Part shown: piece after piece, positions 49,617 through 58,998 of the stretch | Layout of the letters: every line of letters starts with the position of its first letter | Position numbering within the stretch: position 1 is the first letter of the stretch | Source: an uncultured Oscillospiraceae bacterium | GTDB taxonomy: Bacteria > Bacillota > Clostridia > Oscillospirales > Oscillospiraceae | NCBI GenBank assembly: GCA_947168655.1 | Contig: CAMVMU010000006.1 | Span: forward strand, 1-58,998 | Direction: 5' to 3' | Length of the DNA: 58,998 bases | Translations under genes and position numbers: made by a program | The notes under the pieces: generated by a model | Databases searched by the model: none | What the model was told of the DNA's origin: nothing | What the model saw: only the letters and a program-made list of their open reading frames with translations

Positions 49617-50414
49617 ATGCCCCGTTTTTCCACCGCGGACAACGACAAGAAAACCACCCGGCTCTACCGGATCTTATACCGGCTGGTCTGGCAGCTCTCT
49701 CCCAAATACCGGATCGAGGGGGCGGACCGCCTGCCGGACGGGGCCTGCGTCATCGTAGGCAACCACTGCCATATGTACGGCCCCATTGCCGGGGAGATGT
49801 ACACCCCCGGCAAGCACAGCGTCTGGTGCGCCGGGGAGATGATGAACCGGCAGGAGGTGGCCGACTATGCCTACCGGGATTTCTGGTCCGGCAAGCCCCG
49901 GGCCATCCGCTGGTTTTTCAGGCTGCTGAGCCATCTCATCGTGCCGCTGGCGGTACTGATTTTCAACAGCGCCCACACCATTCCCGTGTACCACGACAGC
50001 CGGCTGCTGACTACCTTCCGGGAATCCACCGTCCGGCTCCAGGCCGGGGAACGGATCGTCATATTCCCGGAGTGTTACGACGTGCACAACAACATCGTCC
50101 ACGATTTCCAGAACCGGTTTGTGGACCTGGGGCGGCTCTATTACAAAAAGACGGGACAGCCCCTGCCCTTCGTGCCCATGTATCTGGCGCCCCGGCTGAA
50201 GACGATCTATTACGGCGAGCCCGTCCTCTTCCGCCCCGATGAGGCGCCGGAGGCGGAGCGTGGGCGGATCTGCGGCGCGCTGATGGACGCCATCACCGCT
50301 ATGGCGGTGTCCCTGCCGGAGCACACCGTCATCCCCTATCCCAACATTCCCAAGAAACAGTATCCGAAAAACGTCCCACTTGAGGTTTACGGCCATGAAA
50401 AAACAACTCTATGA
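49617..50414 (+). CDS. Atypical lysophospholipid acyltransferase-family protein
   Basis: 265 aa. The PlsC-like fold is suggested by YRIEGADRLPDGACVIVGNHCHMYGP and VIFPECYDVHNN. The catalytic HX4D box is altered: after NH the Asp position is Gly (H-C-H-M-Y-G). The EGT-type box reads PECYD. This may be a subfamily with another acyl acceptor rather than a dead enzyme. ATG 49617 follows AAAGGAG. It overlaps the PAP2 gene by 20 bp, so the two probably act on the same lipid. Confidence 0.75.
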   Translation: MPRFSTADNDKKTTRLYRILYRLVWQLSPKYRIEGADRLPDGACVIVGNHCHMYGPIAGEMYTPGKHSVWCAGEMMNRQEVADYAYRDFWSGKPRAIRWFFRLLSHLIVPLAVLIFNSAHTIPVYHDSRLLTTFRESTVRLQAGERIVIFPECYDVHNNIVHDFQNRFVDLGRLYYKKTGQPLPFVPMYLAPRLKTIYYGEPVLFRPDEAPEAERGRICGALMDAITAMAVSLPEHTVIPYPNIPKKQYPKNVPLEVYGHEKTTL

Positions 50415-51090
50415 TTACAGCGGCTTTTCCCTCCGGCGGCTGCGGGAGCCCCGCTTTTCCCACCTGCTGCTGCTCCTGGGATGGGTGGGTTATTTCGCCC
50501 TGTACTTTCTCACGGAGAACCTGATCCCGCCGGAGCGCTGCCACCCCATCCATTGCTGGCTGGACGACGTGATCCCGTTCAACGAATTTTTTCTGATCTT
50601 TTACTGCGGCTGGTTCGCTCTGGTGGCCGGTTCCCTGGCCTATACGCTGTTCTACGATGTGCCCCGGTTCAAAAAGCTCCAGACCTTTCTCATGATCACC
50701 CAGGCGGTGGCCATGACCTGCTATATCCTCTACCCCAGCCGCCAGGATCTGCGGCCGGAGGTCTTCCCCCGGGAGAACATCCTCACGGCGCTGATGGGCT
50801 TTATCTACCGGTTTGACACCAGCACCGGCGTCTGCCCCTCCCTCCACGTGGCCTATTCCCTGGGCATCCTGTCAGTGGGGCTGAAGGACAGGGCCCTGGC
50901 CCCCGGCTGGAAGGCGGCGCTCACCTTTGTGGTGGTCATGATCTGCGCGGCGGTGTGCTTCGTCAAGCAGCACTCCGCGGTGGACGTTCTGGCCGCCCTG
51001 CCGGTGTGCCTGCTGGCAGAGGCCATCGTGTACGGAAAGGACTACTGGCTCCCCAAGTGGAGGCAAGACAAAACAACGATAAATGAATGA
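50395..51090 (+). CDS. PAP2-family membrane phosphatase
   Basis: 231 aa, about six helices. Phosphatase motifs are CPSLHVAYS (P-S-x-H) near residue 149 and KQHSAVDVLAA (H-x3-D) near residue 193. The first motif (K-x6-R-P) is poorly preserved. It likely dephosphorylates a lipid phosphate, perhaps the product or substrate of the coupled acyltransferase. The start overlaps the previous gene, with GAGG as RBS. Confidence 0.85.
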   Translation: MKKQLYDYSGFSLRRLREPRFSHLLLLLGWVGYFALYFLTENLIPPERCHPIHCWLDDVIPFNEFFLIFYCGWFALVAGSLAYTLFYDVPRFKKLQTFLMITQAVAMTCYILYPSRQDLRPEVFPRENILTALMGFIYRFDTSTGVCPSLHVAYSLGILSVGLKDRALAPGWKAALTFVVVMICAAVCFVKQHSAVDVLAALPVCLLAEAIVYGKDYWLPKWRQDKTTINE

Positions 51091-51126
51091 GAAAAGGGAT
51101 CCGCCCCGTGGGGCGGATCCCTTTTC
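51091..51126. terminator. Bidirectional terminator
   Basis: GAAAAGGGATCCGCCCC pairs perfectly (17 bp) across a 2-nt centre, between convergent genes. Confidence 0.88.
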
Positions 51127-51145
51127 TTGCTGAATGTTTATGGTG

Positions 51146-51823
51146 TCACGCCTGTTCCCGGTACACCCGGGCGCACAGGTCGGCGAAGTAGCGGTAGAAG
51201 GGGATCAGTTCCTTCAGCCCGGCGATGATCTCGTCGGCCAGAGCCGGGGAGTAAATCTTCTCGTCCAGCGGCACCGTGTGCTCCAGATTGACGGACTTCA
51301 TCTGATACCAGGGCTGCAGCAGCGGCCCCACGTCGCCCTTGGGCTTGGCGTAGGACTCCCCCTCCAGGGTGAAAACCGTCTGGCGGTTGAATTTGCGCAC
51401 CAGCTTCGCCAGCTTCTCCGGATCGTTCTCGATACCCCGGCGGTAGCGGTCCATCAGTTCCTTCTCCGCCGCCCAGAACCCCATGCCGTAGCTGTAGCAG
51501 TCCGGAGCGATCTCAAAGTAGAAAGTGGGGTGACCGGTCCAGTCCTTGTCACCGGTGCGGATGGCGAACCACAGGTGATCCTTATAGGGCCCCCGTCCGA
51601 AGAGCCTTCTGGCATCCCGATAGATGCGGGAGACCTTCAGGGTCAGCGGCTCATCCTTCAGCTCCGCCGCCAGGGCGTCGTAGACCTGCTCGCCCAGCTC
51701 CCGGGTGGGCTGCAGCAGGTGCCGCTGGTAGATCTCCTTCCGGGGCGCGAACCACTCCCGGTCGTTGTTGAAGCGGATGCCCCACAGGAAATCCACCGTC
51801 TCCTGGGTGTAGCCTTGAAACAT
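51146..51823 (-). CDS. DUF2461 family protein
   Basis: 225 aa. FLWGIRFNNDREWFAPRKEIYQRHLLQP, KVSRIYRDARRLFGRGPYKDHLWFAI and FYFEIAPDCYSYGMGFW are hallmarks of DUF2461 (TIGR02453-like), a conserved cytoplasmic family of unknown function. Of the ATGs at 51829 and 51823, the second has the better distance to AAGGAG. Confidence 0.88.
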   Translation of the reverse strand: MFQGYTQETVDFLWGIRFNNDREWFAPRKEIYQRHLLQPTRELGEQVYDALAAELKDEPLTLKVSRIYRDARRLFGRGPYKDHLWFAIRTGDKDWTGHPTFYFEIAPDCYSYGMGFWAAEKELMDRYRRGIENDPEKLAKLVRKFNRQTVFTLEGESYAKPKGDVGPLLQPWYQMKSVNLEHTVPLDEKIYSPALADEIIAGLKELIPFYRYFADLCARVYREQA

Positions 51824-51852
51824 GGTCATTCTCCTTGTCACGTTGATAAGAG

Positions 51853-51880
51853 GCGGGGACGGCCTTTCGGCCGTCCCCGC
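51853..51880 (-). terminator. Hairpin after the aminotransferase gene
   Basis: GCGGGGACGGCC pairs perfectly over a 4-nt loop. The T tail is weak (CTCTTATC), so termination may be partial. Confidence 0.6.
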
Positions 51881-51898
51881 AGGATATGTATGGGATAA

Positions 51899-53092
51899 TT
51901 ACTTGCGGTTGTTGTAGGCCTCGATACCCTTGGCCAGCAGCTCCATGGCGCGCTCCAGATCCGCCTGCTTGAGCACGTAGGCGATACGGATCTCGTTGCG
52001 GCCCTTGCCGGGGGTGGCGTAGAAGGGCTCACCGGGGGCGAACATGACGGTATCGCCGTTGTCCTCGAACTCCTCCAGCAGCCAGCGCTGGAACTTGTCA
52101 GCGTCGTCCACAGGCAGGGCGGCCATGACATAGAAGGCGCCGTGGGGGCACTTGCACACCACGCCGGGGATCTTCTGCAGGGCGTTCACCACGGTGTCGC
52201 GGCGGAGCTTGTACTCCTTGCGCACGGCATCGAAGTACTCGGGCCCCACGTTGTAGAGGGCGGCGGAGGCCACCTGGTCCAGGGTCGCCACGGACAGGCG
52301 GGCCTGGCAGTACTTCATGGCGTGGCCCAGGAACTCGTGGTTCCGGGAGATGAGGCAGCCGATGCGGGCGCCGCAGGCGGAGAACCGCTTGGACACGGTG
52401 TCGGCCAGGATCACGTTGTCGGGAGCGTCGTCAAACTCGCCCATGGACTGCAGGGGCTCGCCGGCGTAGACAAACTCGCGGTAGGCCTCGTCGCCGATGA
52501 CGAACAGGTTGTGCTCCTTGGCAACGTCCACGATCATGCGCATCTCGTCGTGGGTCAGCACGGCGCCGGTGGGGTTGCCGGGGTTGGTGACCACGATGGC
52601 GCGGGTGTGCTCGTTGATCTCACGCTCGATCTTCTCGCGGTCGGCGTAGTGGTAGCCCTCCTCGGGGCTGGTGGGGATGGGATGAATGTGGGCGCCGCAG
52701 GTGGCGACCATGGTGTTGTAGTTGGGATAGAAGGGCTCGGGGATCAGCACCTCGTCGCCGTCGTCCAGGATGCACTGGAAGGTGATGGACAGGGCCTCGG
52801 AGCCGCCGGTGGTGATGAGGATCTCATCGGAGGCAAAGTGCATATTCAGCTTGGCGTAGTAGCTGCGGATGGCCTCGATCAGCGCGGGGATGCCGGGGGA
52901 CGGCGCATAGGCCAGGACGTCCTGGTTGAAGTTGCGCACGGCCTCAAAGTACTCGGGGGGCGTAGCGATGTCGGGCTGACCGATGTTCAGGTGATAGATC
53001 TTTCTGCCCTTCTGCTCGGCGGCCACCGCAAAGGGGTGGAACTTCCGCATGGGGGAAAGGCCGCAGCGCTGCACCTTGCTGGAAAAAATCAT
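51899..53092 (-). CDS. PLP-dependent class I/II aminotransferase
   Basis: 397 aa, the usual length. LNIGQPDIATPPEYF near the N-terminus, the cofactor-contacting NPGNPTGAV (about 175-183), DEAYREFVY, and the Schiff-base Lys in DTVSKRFSACGARIG (near 239). The final Arg is in RNEIRIAYV. It probably handles aspartate or aromatic amino acids; specificity cannot be fixed by eye. Confidence 0.93.
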   Translation of the reverse strand: MIFSSKVQRCGLSPMRKFHPFAVAAEQKGRKIYHLNIGQPDIATPPEYFEAVRNFNQDVLAYAPSPGIPALIEAIRSYYAKLNMHFASDEILITTGGSEALSITFQCILDDGDEVLIPEPFYPNYNTMVATCGAHIHPIPTSPEEGYHYADREKIEREINEHTRAIVVTNPGNPTGAVLTHDEMRMIVDVAKEHNLFVIGDEAYREFVYAGEPLQSMGEFDDAPDNVILADTVSKRFSACGARIGCLISRNHEFLGHAMKYCQARLSVATLDQVASAALYNVGPEYFDAVRKEYKLRRDTVVNALQKIPGVVCKCPHGAFYVMAALPVDDADKFQRWLLEEFEDNGDTVMFAPGEPFYATPGKGRNEIRIAYVLKQADLERAMELLAKGIEAYNNRK

Positions 53093-53150
53093 GGTAATCT
53101 CCTCCTGTTTGTTCTCTATTCAGGCGCGCAGGCGCGCCGATATTACTGCT

Positions 53151-54182
<1,032 letters not shown>

Positions 54183-54255
54183 AGTAAAATCCTGCCTTTT
54201 TGAGATTTATGGGAATGAACACCGCCAAAGGCGCGGTGATTCTGTCAGACACTTT

Positions 54256-54284
54256 ATTATACCGGGCGCGTTTCCCTTTTGCAA
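54256..54284 (-). promoter_or_regulatory. mreB promoter
   Basis: TTGCAA - 17 bp - TATAAT reading leftward, about 75 bp before the start codon. Confidence 0.8.
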
Positions 54285-54336
54285 TAGAATTTTCCCGCTT
54301 TTTTCCTCTGTCATTCCGGGATATGCCAAAATGTTT

Positions 54337-55005
54337 TCAGCGCCGGGGTGTAGCCGCCAGGGTCAGGCATACCACGTCCGCCGCGCCGGCGTCCTTCAGC
54401 ACCCGGACGCACTCGCCCAGCGTGGCGCCGGTGGTGATCACATCGTCCACCAGCAGCCAGCGTTTTCCGGCGATATCCGGCGGGCAGACGGCCTCATAGG
54501 CGCCCAGCACGTTGGCCCGGCGCTGCGCCTCGTCCTCCGTGCCGGACTGGGGCGGGTTGTCCACGATCTTGCGCAGCGTCTCCACCGGGGCCACGTGCCA
54601 GTCCACGCACAGGCTGGCCGCCAGGTAGCGGCTCTGGTCAAAGTGGCGCTTGCGCAGCCGCTTTTTGCTGATGGGCACCCAGGTCACGGCGTCGAAATCC
54701 CCGTTCAGCTCCTCGGCGGTGCACTGGGCCATCAGCTGTCCGAAGCACTCCATGGCGCCCAGCTTCCCCTTGAATTTAAAGTCCAGAATGGCCTTGCGGA
54801 CATCTCCCTCATACCACAGGGGCGAGGCGCAGCGGCCAAAGGTGCCTCTCTGCAGGGCGTGGCCGCCGGTGAAGGGCAGCGTGTCCCGGCACTTCTGGCA
54901 CATCAGCTCCCCGTGGGTAATGCCGCCGCAGAAGGGGCAGCGCCGGGGAAAGAAAAAGTCCGTGATGCGCTGGCTCAAATCAGCCTGTCGTCTCTTCTCA
55001 CTCAT
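54337..55005 (-). CDS. comFC: ComF-family phosphoribosyltransferase-like protein
   Basis: 222 aa. An N-terminal zinc finger (CPFCGG ... CQKCRD) is followed by a PRTase fold with the PRPP-binding motif LLVDDVITTGATL. It takes part in DNA uptake in competent bacteria. It overlaps recD2 by 4 bp (ATGA), so the two DNA-processing genes are coupled. Confidence 0.93.
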   Translation of the reverse strand: MSEKRRQADLSQRITDFFFPRRCPFCGGITHGELMCQKCRDTLPFTGGHALQRGTFGRCASPLWYEGDVRKAILDFKFKGKLGAMECFGQLMAQCTAEELNGDFDAVTWVPISKKRLRKRHFDQSRYLAASLCVDWHVAPVETLRKIVDNPPQSGTEDEAQRRANVLGAYEAVCPPDIAGKRWLLVDDVITTGATLGECVRVLKDAGAADVVCLTLAATPRR

Positions 55006-57209
55006 TGGGCACCTCCCTGCCGCAGTCTGCGGCGCAATCCGCTGTATCTCCTCTGGCGGCGGTCATCGGCCGCCATTTTGCCGGGCACCACGTCGTCGCC
55101 CACCAGCACCAGCAGTTCCCTGGCCCGGGTAATGGCGGTGTACAGCACGCCCCGGACCATCAGGCCCGGCGCAGCGGGGGCGGAAACCAGCACCACCGCC
55201 CGGTATTCGCTGCCCTGGGATTTGTGGACGGTGATGGCATAGGCCATGTCCAATTGCCCCAGCATGTCCGGGGTATAGGCGGCGGTGCGGTCGTCGAACC
55301 GGATGGTGATGAGCTCCCCGGAGGGATCGATCTCCTCGATGACGCCCACGTCCCCGTTGAAAATGCCGGCGCCCACGTCGCCGCTGTCCTTCTCCCAGAT
55401 CACGTCGTAGTTGTTGCGGTTCTGCATGACCCGATCGCCCTCCCGGAAGGTCACGTCACCCCATGTTTTCTGGCGCTTGCCGGGGGCGGCGGGATTCAGC
55501 GCCGCCTGAAGCGCCCGGTTGAGGTTCCCCGTGCCGCACTCGCCCCGGCGGGTGGGGGAGATCACCTGGATATCGGCGGTGGCGATGCCCATGTTTTTGG
55601 GCAGTCGCTCCCGGCAAAGTTCCACCACCGTCTGCACCAGCCGGTCCGGCGCGCGGCGGCACAGGAAAAAGAAATCGCTCTGTTTGTTGTTCAGGTCCGG
55701 CGCCCTGCCCTCGTTGACGGCGTGGGCGTTTCGGATGATGGCGGACTGCTCCGCCTGGCGGAACACGGTGTGAAGGGCGGCCACGGGCACCGTATCGCTG
55801 CGGATCAGATCGCCGAACACGTTGCCCGGTCCCACCGAGGGCAGCTGATCCGGATCGCCCACCATCACCAGGCGGCAGCCGGGGCGCAGAGCGCGCAGCA
55901 GGGCCTGCATCAGCTCCAGATCCACCATGCTCATCTCGTCCACGATGACGGCGCCCGCCTCCAGCGGCTCCTTTTCGTTTTTTTTGAACGTCACCTCGCC
56001 GGTGAGCTCGTTGTAGCTCATGCCCAGGCACCGGTGGATGGTCTGGGCGTCCATATCGCAGACCTCCCCCAGCCGCTTGGCCGCCCTGCCGGTTGGGGCC
56101 AGCAGCAGCACGTCCAGTCCCATGCGGCCGAACAGGGTCACGATGGCCCGCACGGTGGTGGTCTTGCCGGTGCCGGGTCCGCCGGTCAGCAGCAGCACGC
56201 CCTCCCGGGCGGCCAGCTCCACCGCCTGGCGCTGGGCCGGGGCGTATGTAAGATCTCTCGTGACCTGAATCTCATCGATGACCCGGTCCACGTTTACCCG
56301 GCTGTCAAAGGGCATGGTCTCAAGGATCCGGAGTTTGCGGGCCACGTAGACCTCCGCCTCGTGCATCCGCCGGAGATAGCAGGCGTCCACGCCCGCCACC
56401 CGCTCCTGCACCAGGGTGCCGCGCTGGAGCAGCTTGTCCAGCGCGATCTCCAGCGTCTCCGGCTCCACGCCGATAAGGGCCTCCGTGGCGGCAAGCAGCT
56501 TGTCCCGGGGCAAAAACACGTGGCCGTTGCCCAGGTTGTGCTCCAGCTCGTAGGTCAGCGCCGCGGCCGTGCGGCAGGCGTCGTCCCCCTCGAAGCCCAT
56601 GGCCAGAGCGATCTCATCCACGGCGGCAAAGGGCACACCGTATGCGCTCTGAGTCAACAGATAGGGGTCGTCCTTCAGCCGGGGCAGGGCCTCGGGGCCG
56701 AAGGCGCGGTAGAGCTGCATGGCCAGATTCACCGGCAGCTCGTACCGGGCCAGGAACTCCGTCACCCGCCGAAGCCCGGTCAGGGACCGGAACGCCTCGG
56801 AGATCTCCACCGCCCGCTTGGCGGTGATGCCCTTGATGGTCCGGAGCCGCTCCGGCTCCTCCTCCATTACCCGCAGCGTGTCGTCCCCGAACCGCTCCAC
56901 CAGACGCGCGGCGGTAGCAGGGCCGATGCCCTTGATGACGCCGGAGCCCAGATACGCGATGATCTCATCGGCGGTCTCCGGCATCCGGCGGTCCACCGAC
57001 TCGGCGTTCAGCTGGCGGCCGTAGGACGGGTGATCCACCCACACGCCGGTGACGGTCATCCCCTCCCCTGCGGCGGCGAAGGGGATGCACCCCACCACGG
57101 TGACGACCTCGCCGTCGTCCGTGGTCAGATTCAGTATGGTATAGCCGTTCTCCTCGTTGTGAAAAACGACGTGTTCTACGGTTCCCTCCACCGTCTGGCG
57201 TTCATCCAT
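55002..57209 (-). CDS. recD2: RecD2-type ATP-dependent 5'-3' DNA helicase
   Basis: 735 aa. An N-terminal OB-like domain (VEGTVEHVVFHNEENGYTIL) and helix-hairpin-helix segments (IKGIGPATAARLVERFG, RTIKGITAKRAVEI) come first. Helicase domain 1 has Walker A TGGPGTGKTTT (Lys 349) and DEMSMVD. A C-terminal UvrD-like part ends with AITVHKSQGSEYRAVVLV. This is the RecD2 layout seen in bacteria without RecBC. Confidence 0.95.
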   Translation of the reverse strand: MDERQTVEGTVEHVVFHNEENGYTILNLTTDDGEVVTVVGCIPFAAAGEGMTVTGVWVDHPSYGRQLNAESVDRRMPETADEIIAYLGSGVIKGIGPATAARLVERFGDDTLRVMEEEPERLRTIKGITAKRAVEISEAFRSLTGLRRVTEFLARYELPVNLAMQLYRAFGPEALPRLKDDPYLLTQSAYGVPFAAVDEIALAMGFEGDDACRTAAALTYELEHNLGNGHVFLPRDKLLAATEALIGVEPETLEIALDKLLQRGTLVQERVAGVDACYLRRMHEAEVYVARKLRILETMPFDSRVNVDRVIDEIQVTRDLTYAPAQRQAVELAAREGVLLLTGGPGTGKTTTVRAIVTLFGRMGLDVLLLAPTGRAAKRLGEVCDMDAQTIHRCLGMSYNELTGEVTFKKNEKEPLEAGAVIVDEMSMVDLELMQALLRALRPGCRLVMVGDPDQLPSVGPGNVFGDLIRSDTVPVAALHTVFRQAEQSAIIRNAHAVNEGRAPDLNNKQSDFFFLCRRAPDRLVQTVVELCRERLPKNMGIATADIQVISPTRRGECGTGNLNRALQAALNPAAPGKRQKTWGDVTFREGDRVMQNRNNYDVIWEKDSGDVGAGIFNGDVGVIEEIDPSGELITIRFDDRTAAYTPDMLGQLDMAYAITVHKSQGSEYRAVVLVSAPAAPGLMVRGVLYTAITRARELLVLVGDDVVPGKMAADDRRQRRYSGLRRRLRQGGAQ

Positions 57210-57219
57210 GGTCGTTTCC

Positions 57220-57546
57220 TCATTCCCAGAATTTTGACACCTCCGCCGCGCTCATCAGCAGCACGTCCGGATGGTCGCCCATCAGCAGCCGCGCCCGACG
57301 CAGGGCGTCCAGCTCCAGTCCCGCGTCCACCAGCACGATGGGCGCGCGGCTGCCGGTCCGGCTGCGGCGCAGCTCCAGCGTGCGGACTATGTACTCCATC
57401 TGCTCGGCCTTGCCCCGCAGGGGCACCATCAGCACCACCGGCAGGTCCTCCGTCCGGTGCAGCAGCGCCGTGGCCGCCAGCCACAGCAGCGTCACCGCGC
57501 CAACGGCGGCCAGCAGGGCCAGGATCCCGTCTTGCAGCAGTGTCAT
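57220..57546 (-). CDS. Small membrane-anchored protein of unknown function
   Basis: 108 aa. One N-terminal helix (about residues 7-27) anchors a short alpha/beta domain: LPVVLMVPLRGKAEQMEYIVRTLEL, PIVLVDAGLELDALRRARLL, HPDVLLMSAAEV. It looks like a truncated nucleotide-binding or glycosyltransferase-like fold, but no motif is diagnostic. It lies 10 bp before recD2 and is likely co-transcribed. RBS GAGGTGATGG. Confidence 0.6.
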   Translation of the reverse strand: MTLLQDGILALLAAVGAVTLLWLAATALLHRTEDLPVVLMVPLRGKAEQMEYIVRTLELRRSRTGSRAPIVLVDAGLELDALRRARLLMGDHPDVLLMSAAEVSKFWE

Positions 57547-57591
57547 TGTACCATCACCTCGTAACATTGTATGCCGAGGAGAGTGGATCGG

Positions 57592-58998
57592 TTATTGCAG
57601 CATTCTTTTTAGATATTGCCCCGTGTAGGAGCTCTCCACCCGGGCTACCTCCTCCGGCGTGCCGGTGGCCACCACCGTGCCGCCGCCGCTGCCGCCCTCG
57701 GGTCCCAGATCGATGAGATAGTCGGCGCATTTGATCACGTCCAGATTGTGCTCAATGACCAGCACCGTGTTGCCCTCGTCCACCAGGCGCTGCAGCACCT
57801 CCAGCAGCTTCTTCACGTCGTCGGTGTGGAGGCCGGTGGTGGGCTCGTCCAGAATATAAATGGTGCGGCCGGTGGACCGCTTGCTCAGCTCCGTAGCCAG
57901 CTTGACCCGCTGGGCCTCGCCGCCGGACAGGGTGGTGCTGGACTGGCCCAGCTTCACGTAGCCCAGGCCCACCTCGCACAGGGTCCGCAGCCGGTCGGCG
58001 ATCTTGGGCAGGGGCGCGAAGAACACAGCGGCCTCCTCGGCGGTCATCTCCAGCACGTCGGCGATGGACTTGCCCTTGTATTTGACCTCCAGAGTCTCCC
58101 GGTTATACCGCTTGCCGTGGCACACCTCGCAGGGGACGTACACGTCCGCCAGGAAGTGCATCTCGATCTTCAGCACGCCGTCGCCGGAGCAGGCCTCGCA
58201 CCGGCCGCCCCGGGTGTTGAAGGAAAACCGCCCCGGGCCGTAGCCACGGGCCTTGGCCTCCGGTGTGGAGGCAAACAGATCCCGGATGTCGTTGAACAGG
58301 TTGGTATAGGTGGCGGGATTGGAGCGGGGCGTGCGGCCGATGGGGCTCTGGTCGATGTTGATGACCTTGTCCAGATGCTCCAACCCCTCGATGGCGTCGT
58401 GTTTGCCGGGGTGGGCCTTCATGCGGTTGAGCTCCACGCCCAGCTTTTTATACAGGATCTCGTTGACCAGCGACGATTTGCCGCTGCCGCTGACGCCGGT
58501 GACGCAGGTAAACGTACCCAGAGGCACGCTGACGTCGATATTCTTCAAATTGTTTTCCCGGGCGCCGCGGACGGTAAGAAGCTTTCCGTTCCCCTTTCGC
58601 CGTGCGGAAGGCACCTCGATGCGCTTCCTGCCGCTGAGATACTGCCCCGTCAGGCTGTCGGGGTTGGCCATGACCTCCTCCGGCGTGCCCGCCGCCACGA
58701 TCTGACCGCCGTGGCTGCCGGCGCCGGGCCCGATGTCGATGAGATAGTCCGCCGCGCGCATGGTGTCCTCATCGTGTTCCACCACGATGAGGGTGTTGCC
58801 CAGATCCCGCAGGTGCTTCAGTGTGCCCAGCAGCTTGTCGTTGTCCCGCTGGTGGAGGCCGATGGAGGGCTCGTCCAGGATATACAGCACCCCCATGAGG
58901 CTGGAGCCGATCTGGGTGGCCAGCCGGATGCGCTGGCTTTCGCCGCCGGAGAGGGTCCCCGACGACCGGGACAGGGTCAGATAGCCCAGTCCCACGCT
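57592..58998 (-). CDS. uvrA: Excinuclease ABC subunit A, C-terminal part (runs off the window)
   Basis: At least 469 aa, open at the right edge; about 940 residues are usual. The first ABC signature [19 protein letters not shown] and [15 protein letters not shown] are followed by the second ATPase: [18 protein letters not shown], the zinc finger CEACSGDG ... [31 protein letters not shown] and [11 protein letters not shown]. It recognises DNA damage with UvrB. It ends in KRMLQ 46 bp before the small membrane gene. Confidence 0.97.
   Translation of the reverse strand, partial: SVGLGYLTLSRSSGTLSGGESQRIRLATQIGSSLMGVLYILDEPSIGLHQRDNDKLLGTLKHLRDLGNTLIVVEHDEDTMRAADYLIDIGPGAGSHGGQIVAAGTPEEVMANPDSLTGQYLSGRKRIEVPSARRKGNGKLLTVRGARENNLKNIDVSVPLGTFTCVTGVSGSGKSSLVNEILYKKLGVELNRMKAHPGKHDAIEGLEHLDKVINIDQSPIGRTPRSNPATYTNLFNDIRDLFASTPEAKARGYGPGRFSFNTRGGRCEACSGDGVLKIEMHFLADVYVPCEVCHGKRYNRETLEVKYKGKSIADVLEMTAEEAAVFFAPLPKIADRLRTLCEVGLGYVKLGQSSTTLSGGEAQRVKLATELSKRSTGRTIYILDEPTTGLHTDDVKKLLEVLQRLVDEGNTVLVIEHNLDVIKCADYLIDLGPEGGSGGGTVVATGTPEEVARVESSYTGQYLKRMLQ

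Overview
The window is about 59 kb of high-GC chromosome from an anaerobic, spore-forming member of the Firmicutes. The best guess from gene content is the Oscillospiraceae (Flavonifractor / Oscillibacter / Intestinimonas-like); no 16S or tRNA gene is present to confirm this. Reasons: a clostridial rnfCDGEAB operon, a short-chain fatty acid transporter, the clostridial recJ-relA-dtd-MBL-hemZ order, the Bacillus/Clostridia yabM-mazG-yabO-yabP-yabQ-divIC-yabR order, a sporulation gene (spoIIID) and AGGAGG-type ribosome sites throughout.

Layout. 1-8.1 kb: 3' part of a wall-anchored PHP-domain protein, a CBS-type inorganic pyrophosphatase, a MATE exporter, prfB and a small zinc-ribbon membrane protein. 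8.16-17.85 kb: the most striking region. spoIIID, the mother-cell transcription regulator gene, is cut in two. Its 3' half is at 8158-8298 and its 5' half at 17739-17851, both on the minus strand. Between them lies a 9,445-bp element flanked by a shared 5-bp core (TGTAC on the plus strand). Beside one end is a large serine recombinase. Joining the halves at the core restores an 82-residue SpoIIID in frame. This is the arrangement of skin-like elements that are excised during sporulation. The cargo is a RepA-like ATPase, small genes, and a zinc-type ABC importer with a small Cys/His membrane protein and two paralogous lipoproteins.

18-23.1 kb: two GNAT acetyltransferases, proC, and a fusion of a Tet(M)-like ribosomal GTPase with a Rae1/YacP-type endoribonuclease. 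23.5-28.8 kb: rnfCDGEAB, coding a ferredoxin:NAD+ ion pump. 28.9-31.8 kb: a DUF975 protein, a regular 10-bp tandem repeat array and an AtoE-type transporter. 32-44.1 kb: recJ-relA-dtd-MBL-hemZ, then the yabM-to-yabR sporulation/division/RQC cluster. 44.2-48.3 kb: an SDR enzyme and a tightly coupled three-gene minus-strand operon. It encodes a radical SAM/SPASM enzyme, a membrane protein with an eight-cysteine Cys-Ala tail, and a lipase-like hydrolase; this is a candidate uncharacterised peptide-modification system. 48.6-59 kb: hibernation factor, an acyltransferase/PAP2 pair, DUF2461, an aminotransferase, mreB, comF, recD2, a small membrane protein and the 3' two-thirds (roughly) of uvrA.

Three themes stand out: a probable developmental DNA rearrangement in spoIIID, an operon that looks built to modify the cysteines of a membrane-anchored protein, and a translation GTPase physically joined to a ribosome-associated nuclease. 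All functional statements are from sequence reading only.
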